Part shown: positions 57,376-64,000 of the stretch, one piece after another
How the letters are laid out: the number at the start of each line of letters is the position of its first letter
How positions within the stretch are numbered: the first letter of the stretch is position 1
Source of the DNA: Rouxiella badensis
GTDB taxonomy: Bacteria; Pseudomonadota; Gammaproteobacteria; Enterobacterales; Enterobacteriaceae
Assembly: GCA_026967495.1 (NCBI GenBank)
Contig: CP114060.1
Coordinates: forward strand, 2,418,001 to 2,482,000
DNA length: 64,000 nt
Direction of reading: 5' to 3'
Made by a program: the position numbers and the translations under genes
Notes under the pieces: generated by a model
What the model was told of the DNA's origin: nothing
Database searches by the model: none
Seen by the model: only the letters and a program-made list of their open reading frames with translations

Positions 57376-59103
57376 TTATTCTTTGCTTGCGACAGGCAAT
57401 TCATCGAATCCAAATACTGAAGGTAATTCGCCCTTGAGCCACATTTCTTTTGTACGTCGGCGTTGCACTTTTCCGCTGGTGGTGCGTGGCAGCGTGCCGC
57501 GGGCAATCAGCGTAATGACCGCAACCGGAACCTCGAAATAACGGCCGATTTCAAAGCGCAGTCGGGTGATGAGCTGCGTCAGCTGCTCCGGCTCCAGTCC
57601 GTGGCGTTTATCGATTTCCTGCACCACCACCACACGTTCGCCTCTTTCGCTTTCCAGCCCGAACGCCGCCGAGAGACCGCTGGCAAACAGCGGCTCAGAC
57701 TCTTTGATGCGCTGCTCGATGTCCTGCGGATAGATATTGCGGCCATTGACGATCACCAGATCTTTCTGACGACCGGTGATGTAAAGCTCATTTTGCTGCT
57801 GGAATCCCATATCTCCGGTGCGCAAGTAGTGCTTGCCGTTGGAAGGAGACAGCTCGGCGTGGAAAATCTCCCGCGTCTGCTCGGGTTTACCCCAGTATCC
57901 CTGGGCGACACTCTCGCCGTGGATCCACACTTCACCCACTTCGCCGTCGGCGAGTCGTTGGTGAGAGACCGGGTCAACGATGACGACGTCGAGGTCGTAG
58001 GCCTGGCCCGAACTGACCAGTGTGACCGCTGAGCTGGAGTCAGGCGTCTGGAAGATAATCTTGTTGGCCGCCAACGCTTCGCGGTCAACGGTCAGGGTTT
58101 CATGTGCGACGTGCGGGGTGCCACCGGTAACAAATAGAGTGGTTTCCGCCATGCCGTAGCAGGGATAAAACAGGTTACGGCTAAAGCCAAAGCGGGCAAA
58201 ACGTTCCGAGAAGGCGTCAATGGTCTGCGACTTAATCGGTTCTGAACCGTTGAAACAGGCGTGCCAGTGCGACAGATCAATCCCTTCCAGCTTCTGGTCA
58301 TTGGCCTTTTCAATACTGTGCTCAAAGCAGAAATTCGGACCGCCTGAGGTGTTAATCTTGTAGTCGCTGATCGCTTTCAGCCAGTTCATCGGGTGTTTGA
58401 CGAAGGCCACCGGTGACATCAAGACCAGCGTGGAGCCGAGATACAGCGACTGAAGAATTAACCCGATTAGGCCCATGTCGTGGTAGAACGGCAGCCAACC
58501 GCCCATGACAGTGTTGTTGTCATGCTGATATTTATGCTTGATTAACAAACTGTTGTGAATCAAATTGCCGTGGCTGACCATCACCCCTTTAGGGTTACCC
58601 GTCGAGCCGGAGGTATATTGCAGGAAGGCCAAATCCTCAGGCTGCACGTCAGCAGAGGTCCATGGGCGGTTGCCGACCAGTACGTCTGAAGGCAGGCACG
58701 GCGTGGCGGCATACGGGGTTTCGGCCAGCCATTCCAGGACTTCGCCATGCAGTTTTTCAGTGGTCAAAATTAAATTAACCGCGGCGTCCTGCATAATATG
58801 TTCGATGCGGTGAAAATGCGGCGACTTTTTGGCATATAAAGACATCGGTACGGCAATAATACCGCAAAATTCACAGGCCATAAAAGCGACAATAAATTCA
58901 ACGCCGGTACGATAAAGTAATAAAGCGCGATCGCCTTTATTAAAGTTTTGCTGTAAATATCCCGCCAGTGTCAAAATTTTTTGGTTAATTTCGCTGTAGG
59001 TCAGGCGCTCAGCTTCTTCACCTTTGTCATTAAGCATAATAACGGCGTGTTTCTTTGCATAATGCTCGGCATTGTAATTAAGATAATCAACAATTGTTTT
59101 CAT
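57376..59103 (-). CDS. Fatty acyl-AMP ligase (FAAL)
   Basis: 575 residues. Adenylation core: LQYTSGSTGNPKGVMVSHGN, GGWLPFYHDMGLIG (FAAL-type), FYPCYGMAETTLFVTGG, YLRTGDMGF and VNGRNIYPQDIE. FAALs adenylate fatty acids and pass them to an ACP instead of CoA. The ATG at 59103 (MKTIVDYLNYN) has GAGAAG upstream. First gene of the operon, with a lux-box-like repeat about 130 bp upstream, so it likely commits a fatty acid to the pathway. Confidence 0.9.
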   Translation of the reverse strand: MKTIVDYLNYNAEHYAKKHAVIMLNDKGEEAERLTYSEINQKILTLAGYLQQNFNKGDRALLLYRTGVEFIVAFMACEFCGIIAVPMSLYAKKSPHFHRIEHIMQDAAVNLILTTEKLHGEVLEWLAETPYAATPCLPSDVLVGNRPWTSADVQPEDLAFLQYTSGSTGNPKGVMVSHGNLIHNSLLIKHKYQHDNNTVMGGWLPFYHDMGLIGLILQSLYLGSTLVLMSPVAFVKHPMNWLKAISDYKINTSGGPNFCFEHSIEKANDQKLEGIDLSHWHACFNGSEPIKSQTIDAFSERFARFGFSRNLFYPCYGMAETTLFVTGGTPHVAHETLTVDREALAANKIIFQTPDSSSAVTLVSSGQAYDLDVVIVDPVSHQRLADGEVGEVWIHGESVAQGYWGKPEQTREIFHAELSPSNGKHYLRTGDMGFQQQNELYITGRQKDLVIVNGRNIYPQDIEQRIKESEPLFASGLSAAFGLESERGERVVVVQEIDKRHGLEPEQLTQLITRLRFEIGRYFEVPVAVITLIARGTLPRTTSGKVQRRRTKEMWLKGELPSVFGFDELPVASKE

Positions 59104-59184
59104 TCTTCTCAATCCCATAAGACATATTAAAATTATTTACCGTTGAAAGTGTGACGCAGGCTGGCTGTGGGGTCATGGTCGTTG

Positions 59185-59190
59185 AGTATA
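59185..59190 (-). promoter_or_regulatory. Possible -10 element of the biosynthetic operon
   Basis: On the minus strand ATTATACT contains TATACT, 40 bp downstream of the lux-box-like repeat and about 80 bp upstream of the first start codon. The -35 region is poor (TTTTTC), as expected for an activator-dependent promoter. Confidence 0.35.
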
Positions 59191-59230
59191 ATGATGCGCA
59201 ATTGCATGAAAAAGCACGTTGCTCGTTCAC

Positions 59231-59248
59231 CCTGTCATATTCGACAGG
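59231..59248. promoter_or_regulatory. lux-box-like inverted repeat
   Basis: CCTGTC-ATATTC-GACAGG is a perfect inverted repeat with the CTG-N10-CAG spacing that defines lux boxes. It lies upstream of the FAAL start in the only promoter region of the operon. Confidence 0.65.
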
Positions 59249-59517
59249 TTATGAAGAGATTAAGAGTTGTAGTCTGTACGCATTCAATAAATAGCTGGTA
59301 TGTTTGATGGTTACCGCAGGGTTCCCCTCTACGTTTTGGCGCTGGGGTCGAGGCGTGTAGGACGAAGTTTAGCTGTTGATGGGCGTCGTGAATCAAAGTT
59401 TTGAAAGAAAAGGCATTCCATGCAAAGTGAAGGGGTCAATGGTCATCGGGTCTGTAACGCGTTGAGCGCCGGATGCGGTGCACCGGCGCTCAAGCTGTGA
59501 CGGGGGAGAGCGTCGTT
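59249..59517. other. Intergenic region between the cluster and sugar operon
   Basis: No gene. It contains the hairpin at 59462-59493 and otherwise no recognisable element. Confidence 0.5.
59462..59493 (-). terminator. Hairpin after the ribokinase-like gene
   Basis: TTGAGCGCCGG / CCGGCGCTCAA, a perfect 11-bp stem with a 10-nt loop, 24 nt past the kinase stop. No T-run. Confidence 0.5.
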
Positions 59518-60430
59518 TTACGAATAGGCGTGGCAGGGTTGAACGTTATTCAGCGTCGGGAAGGAGCCCTGGCCGCCGTAATTCTGTACCGAAAATGCGC
59601 TCACTTCGGAGGCAAAGCGAATTGAGTCCGCCAGCGGCAGCTGTTTGATGATGCCGTAAGACAGCGCGCCAATGTATGAGTCTCCCGCGCCGGTGGTATC
59701 GACCACCGTGTCACATTTCACCGCCGCGAAGTGGCCGTTTTCATCATCTGATACCACCACCGAACCTTTCTCACCCAGGGTGACAATCACCGCTTTTCTT
59801 ACCTGCGTGCGCAGTACTCTTGCTGCTTTAAGGGCGTCTTCAGGGTGAGCAACCGGGTAACCGAGCATGAAGGCCGCCTCGGTTTCATTCACCACCAAAT
59901 AATCGACCTTGCTCAGCGTTGCCCGGTCGATATCGCGCGCTGGAGCGTTGTTCAGAAGAACAGGGCAATGGAATTGACGCGCCTTTTCGATGGCCAGCGT
60001 GACGACCTCGGGGGCGATTTCAGACTGTAGGATAACCAACGGGGAATCCGCGAAGAAGCTGTCCTTAATATCACCGACCTCAAGCGCGTAGTTAGCGCCT
60101 TTGATAATTGTGCTGCAGTAGTCGCCGCTTTTGAGTATTTGTACCAGCCCAAGGCCTGAGGCGCCAAACTGTTTGATGTCCGAGCAGGCGACGTCATTAT
60201 CCTTGAGCGATTTGATGAGGCTCCTCGCCAAACAGGTCATCACCCACGCAGCCGACCATTTTTACCCTCAGACCAAGGCGCGCGCACTGGACGGCCTGAT
60301 TACCGCCTTTTCCGCCCGGCATTTGCAGCAGGCCTTCGCCGGTAAAGGTTTCGCCGACCAAAGGGAGTCTTTCCTGTTTCACCAGAATGTCGAAGTTCAA
60401 ACTCCCGATTACCAGAACGTCAGTTTTCAT
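59518..60430 (-). CDS. PfkB-family sugar kinase, ribokinase-like (frameshifted)
   Basis: N-terminal VLVIGSLNFDILVKQERLP and MPGGKGGNQAVQCARLG; C-terminal DTTGAGDSYIGALSYGI with the catalytic Asp. The halves join at GAGGCTC on the plus strand (60217-60223); removing one base gives LFGEELIKSLKDND. About 304 residues. It phosphorylates a sugar or nucleoside in the cytosol; neighbours point to a pentose, polyol or related sugar. Cotranscribed with the RpiR regulator. Confidence 0.82.
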
Positions 60431-60450
60431 CAAATTTCCCCAATCAAAGG

Positions 60451-61320
60451 TTAAACGCGCTTCGCCAATACCGAATCACGTGTTTTATGTAAGTTGGTCT
60501 GGCTCTTTTGTCCGCGCTCATTGGCGAGGATAGTGAAGAGGGCATCCAGAATGTTCAGGTGCACGATGCGGGTTGAGGCGTTTTCACCGGTGATCGGATT
60601 ATTTTTAACCGATGAGACAATCGCGTGATCGGACACCACCGTGACCGGACTGTTTAAATAGTTGGTAATCGATACCGTGCTCGCGCCGTTGGCTCGTGCG
60701 GTTTTCAGCATGTGGAATACGTCAGAGGTTTTCCCCGAATGCGAAATACCGATAGCGATGTCACCGGGCTGCATTAATGAAGCCGACATTTGCTGCATAT
60801 GCGAGTCGTAATAAACGTTCGAGAAAATACCAATCTTGAGCAGCTTGTGGTGAAAGTCATAACAAAGGGCACTCGACCCGCCGCAGCCCACCAGAACCAG
60901 CTTCTTTTTCTCGTCAAAGTTGATTAACAGCTGCGCAACCTGATTGAAGACCGTGGAATTAATCAGGGTCAGGGATTCCTGCAACGCCAGAATGGAGTTC
61001 ATCACCGTACGTTCCAATACCTCCTGATGACTTTCAGGATCGTAGACTTCCTGCTGGAGTTGCTCATCCTCAAGATAATTTATTTGGCTAATGGAATTTT
61101 TCAGTTCATGAAAACCATGACAGCCCAGTTTCTTGGAAACTTTAGTAATACTCGCAACGCTAACTTTAAGAAAAGTAGAGACGTCATTAATACGCATTGA
61201 GGAAATAACGTCAGGATTATTCTCTATAAATTGAGCAATAGATCTTTCTTTTTTACCTAACGTTGGGGCAAGCGTCTTAGCGTAAAGTAATATCTCTCTA
61301 CCTTTTAATGTCTGTTGCAT
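60451..61320 (-). CDS. RpiR/MurR-family regulator with SIS domain
   Basis: 289 residues. The N-terminal HTH_6 contains SIAQFIENNPDVISSMRIND and VSVASITKVSKKLGCHGF. The SIS sugar-phosphate domain has LVLVGCGGSSALCYDFHHKL and PGDIAIGISHSGKTSDVF. It is divergent from the isomerase gene across a region with repeated TTTTACTC/GAGTAAAA elements that are likely its operators. The effector is probably the sugar phosphate made by the adjacent kinase. Confidence 0.88.
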   Translation of the reverse strand: MQQTLKGREILLYAKTLAPTLGKKERSIAQFIENNPDVISSMRINDVSTFLKVSVASITKVSKKLGCHGFHELKNSISQINYLEDEQLQQEVYDPESHQEVLERTVMNSILALQESLTLINSTVFNQVAQLLINFDEKKKLVLVGCGGSSALCYDFHHKLLKIGIFSNVYYDSHMQQMSASLMQPGDIAIGISHSGKTSDVFHMLKTARANGASTVSITNYLNSPVTVVSDHAIVSSVKNNPITGENASTRIVHLNILDALFTILANERGQKSQTNLHKTRDSVLAKRV

Positions 61321-61366
61321 TGTAATTATTATCCTGTAGTGCTCAGCGCGTCTTTAACTGTTTGTA

Positions 61367-61498
61367 TTTTACTCGGAGAGCGGCGCAGTAAGATAAGCAA
61401 TAAGTTATCATGTTTATTGAGAGTAAAAGTGTTACCTAAATCACGCTTATGGTGTTTAAGGTGCGTTTTTTTACTCAATCATTTTACTAAGAGTGAAA
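61367..61498. promoter_or_regulatory. Repeated TTTTACTC / GAGTAAAA elements, candidate RpiR operators
   Basis: Copies: TTTTACTC 61367-61374, GAGTAAAA 61421-61428, TTTTACTC 61469-61476, TTTTACTA 61482-61489, GAGTGAAA 61491-61498. The last two form TTTTACTA-A-GAGTGAAA, an imperfect inverted repeat. They occupy the divergent promoter region of the rpiR-type and isomerase genes. Confidence 0.5.
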
Positions 61499-61619
61499 TT
61501 TTTACTGCTTAAAAACACTCGAAAAAAAACTTTAAGTGTTCAACGTTTTTCTATTTTGCGTTGAGGCTTCGTTGCTTTATAAGTAGCGGCGTTGTTTAAA
61601 ATGCTTAAGGAGTTTTATT

Positions 61620-62577
61620 ATGAAGTTCTCTTCACGAATTAATTCATTCAAATCCCGACCAGAACTATTTTTCGATAAAGATAAAATTGATACCGTTGAT
61701 TTGATAACCCGTATGGCGTCGGTAAAAGGGCTGACTCACGTCGAACTGAATTACCCGGAACATTTCCAGCTTAATACCCTGGGTGAAATCAAAGATGCAA
61801 TTGCCTCCTCTCCTCTGGCGTTAGGCGGGATTGCTCTGCGTTATCAGAAGCATTTCAACGAAGGCGAGTTCAGCAACCCAGACCCCAAAATTCGTGAAAA
61901 AGCCATCGAAATCACCATGGAAGCCGTTAACGTCTGCCGTGAGACTCGGCGGTAACACCGTGACCCTGTGGTTTGCCAACGACGGCTTTGATTATCCATT
62001 CCAGCTTGATTATGAACGTGCTTACAAAGACACCGTAGATGCTATCAAACAGGTGGTGTCTGCCAATCCGGATATTACGTTCAGCTTTGAATACAAACCT
62101 TACGAGCCACGCACCTTCTCCTTGATCGGTGACGTTTGCGCCACATTGATGTTAATTGATGATGTCGGTGAGGATAACCTGGGTATTACCCTCGATTTCT
62201 GCCACATGATTATGAAAAAAGAGAATCCGGCTTATTCACTGTTCCTGTCGGCACAGCGTAATCGTCTGGTGGGGTTCCATTTAAATGATGGCTACGGTCA
62301 TTTTGACGATGGATTAATGTTAGGTACCGTTCACCTGCTTCAGACGCTCGAATATATCTATTACGCGAAAAAGTATAAGTTTGACGGTCTGGTCTATTTC
62401 GATACTTTCCCAAGCCGCGAAGACCCGGTCAGAGAATGTGAGCAGAATATCAAAATGTACAATGCATTGGCTGATTATATTGATTCGGTATCTCTGGAAG
62501 AGATAGATGCGATTATTAAATCCCAGGACGCGATTAAAATTCAAAGCCTGCTGCTGTCACTCATCACAAGAAACTAA
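61620..62577 (+). CDS. Sugar isomerase/epimerase, TIM-barrel AP-endonuclease-2 superfamily (frameshifted)
   Basis: MKFSSRINSFKSRPELFF at the start, then VELNYPEHF, SFEYKPYEPRTFSLIG, LGITLDFCHM, GFHLNDGYGHFDDG and LVYFDTFPSREDP, which carry the metal-binding Glu, Asp and His of xylose-isomerase-like barrels. AAGGAG precedes the ATG. The break is at GAGACTC (61941-61947); removing the central A gives VCRELGGNTVTLW. About 318 residues. It interconverts an unknown sugar, likely imported by the following transporter. Confidence 0.82.
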
Positions 62578-62682
62578 GTTATAAATCTCGGTTTATAACA
62601 ATAATAACGAGTGAATTAGCAGGTAATCCATATTTTTCATGTTCTCTTGTGAGGCATTACTGACGTAATGTCTGGAGGCCAT

Positions 62683-63919
62683 ATGTTAGATAGAATAGGT
62701 TTACCCTCAAATCTACTGTGGGGCTATATCGGCCTCACGCTTTTTATGGTGGGTGATGGATTAGAACAGGCGTGGATCTCTCTTTACCTGGTAGGGAGAG
62801 GTTTGCAGGTTTCTGATGCGTCATTCCTTCTGACCTTTTACGGTATCACGGTCACGCTGGCGGCGTGGCTTTCGGGCGTGCTGGTGCAGACGCTGGGGCC
62901 AAGAAAGGTGATGCTCTACGGGCTGCTGGCCTTTGTGGTGGGCAGTATCGGCTTCATCGGACTGGGCATGCCGACGCTGAACATGGAAGTGATGATCCCG
63001 TTCTATGCGATACGTGGATTGGGTTATCCGCTGTTTGCGTATTCGTTTCTGATCTGGATTAACTACAGTTCGCCGCTCGAGAAACGCGCCACCGCCGTCG
63101 GCTGGTTCTGGTTTACTTTCTCGCTCGGTCTGAGTGTGATGGGGCCGTATTTCTCCTCGCTGGCGCTGCCGGTGATGGGGCAGATAAACGTGCTGTGGAT
63201 GGGCTGCGGGTTCGTGATTATCGGCTCGGTATTGGCCATCTATGTTAATAAAGACAAGGTGCCTGCCGATGAGATTCATCCGTTCTCTATGGCCGAGCTG
63301 CTGACCTGTATCACTATCCTTAAGCGCCCACGTATCGCCACCGGGCTGGTGGTTAAATCGATCAACGGTATTGCGCAGTACGGCCTGGCGGTGTTCCTGC
63401 CTATCTACCTGGCGAAGTTTGGTTACAGCCAGACCGAATGGCTGCACATGTGGTCGGCGGTGTTCGTGGTGGCCATTTTCGCCAACCTGTTCTTCGGTTT
63501 CTTTGGCGACAAGTTCGGCTGGCGCAACACCATCATGTGGATTGGCGGCGTCTGCTACGCGATTGTGCTGATGCTGGTTTGGCTCACGCCGCAGTACGCG
63601 GGACACAACGTCTATCTGATGACCTTTGTGCTTTGCCTGTGCGGTGTCACGATGGCGGGCTATGTGCCACTGTCCGCGCTGTTCCCTCTGCTGGCACCCG
63701 ATAATAAAGGGGCAGCGATGTCGGTGCTAAATCTCGGCGCAGGTCTGGGCGCCTTCCTGGCACCTGCTATTGCTGGCCTGTTCTATGCTCCGCTCGGCGC
63801 GGGCGGCGTGCTGGCAATCTATGCCGGGGCTCTATATTCTGAGCGCCATCCTTACCCCGTTCCTCAAAACCCCAGACGAGATAGAAGGGCAGGTGGTTCT
63901 GAAAGGCAAAACGGTTTAA
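62683..63919 (+). CDS. MFS transporter, ribitol/arabitol-type (RbtT-like), frameshifted near the end
   Basis: About 412 residues with twelve membrane helices: NLLWGYIGLTLFMVGDGLEQ, WISLYLVGRGLQVSDASF, YAIRGLGYPLFAYSFLIWIN, FFGDKFGWRN, GAAMSVLNLGAGLGAFLAP. It resembles polyol permeases of the RbtT/DalT group. GGAGG precedes the ATG at 62683. Near the end GGGGCTC (63826-63832) carries one extra base; corrected, the protein ends LYILSAILTPFLKTPDEIEG… at the TAA at 63917-63919. Last gene of the operon; a strong terminator follows. Confidence 0.85.
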
Positions 63920-63943
63920 CCCAAAGCCATCATAAAAACCCTC

Positions 63944-63980
63944 AACGCCGGAGCAAGTTATGCTGCTCCGGCGTTTTTTT
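63944..63980 (+). terminator. Rho-independent terminator of the isomerase-transporter operon
   Basis: AACGCCGGAGCA / TGCTCCGGCGTT, a perfect 12-bp stem with an 8-nt loop, followed by T7. Confidence 0.93.
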
Positions 63981-64000
63981 CGCTCTTAGCTATCAGTGCC

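Noticed and set aside
62821..63606. 261-codon minus-strand ORF in the MFS gene
   Set aside because: Highly charged antisense shadow; the plus strand encodes a full MFS transporter.
4846..63832. True transposon or target-site insertions at GAGCTC
   Set aside because: Only one or two variable bases are added, with no duplicated flanks; technical error at a modified motif explains it better.
1..64000. CRISPR arrays, tRNA or rRNA genes, integrases, insertion sequences
   Set aside because: Scanned for regular direct repeats, cloverleaf-like segments and transposase or integrase motifs; none convincing.

Overview
The window looks like a chromosomal segment of a Gram-negative enterobacterium (order Enterobacterales, plausibly Yersiniaceae such as Serratia, Rahnella or Rouxiella; the exact genus cannot be fixed by eye). 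Support: yeeX-yeeA, qorB with a divergent HxlR regulator, a Fur-boxed yncE, a metNIQ-type transporter with bisC, an intimin/invasin-type adhesin and typical enterobacterial intergenic signals. No rRNA, tRNA, CRISPR array, insertion sequence or integrase was seen.

Layout. 1-1755: 3' part of a secreted chitinase. 1980-2754: decayed ctlX/Lrp pair. 2775-4168: quinone reductase and its regulator. 4268-9098: lipid acyltransferase/HAD phosphatase pair, a GNAT enzyme, a long AT-rich non-coding tract and several very small genes. 9476-10965: yeeA-yeeX. 11327-23375: a composite catabolic locus for a pyroglutamate-, guanidino- or carbamoyl-type nitrogen source (pxpABC, two 2-hydroxyacid dehydrogenases, DUF1989 protein, amino-acid ABC transporter, ureohydrolase, M20 amidohydrolase, aminotransferase, GntR regulator). 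23846-29786: inverse autotransporter adhesin followed by a gtr-type glycan-modification operon. 29879-36184: ferric-type ABC transporter, dienelactone-hydrolase-like enzyme and yncE. 36587-41656: methionine-type ABC transporter plus biotin/methionine sulfoxide reductase. 41669-59103: biosynthetic gene cluster. 59518-63919: sugar or polyol utilisation genes (ribokinase-like kinase, RpiR regulator, isomerase, MFS transporter).

The main discovery is the 41.7-59.1 kb cluster. A minus-strand operon encodes a fatty acyl-AMP ligase, two long acyl-CoA-dehydrogenase-like enzymes, a free ACP, a KS-(degenerate AT)-ACP polyketide synthase, a KASIII-like enzyme, an FkbH-like glyceryl-ACP synthase, a second ACP, a lipoyl-less E2-type acyltransferase, a flavin monooxygenase, an alpha/beta hydrolase and a type II thioesterase. 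KASIII + FkbH + ACP + E2-like acyltransferase + alpha/beta hydrolase is the signature of tetronate formation with acetylation-elimination (agglomerin/RK-682/abyssomicin logic). A phosphopantetheinyl transferase and a LuxR protein with all AHL-contact residues lie beside it, and a lux-box-like inverted repeat precedes the operon, so the product is probably a quorum-regulated acyl tetronate.

Sequence quality matters. About twenty genes are broken by 1-2 nt indels although both halves are perfectly conserved. I list these as single genes with the break noted. The breaks fall into two classes: homopolymer contractions, and insertions at the centre of GAGCTC-like hexamers. The second class suggests motif-specific base-calling error at a modified site rather than gene decay.
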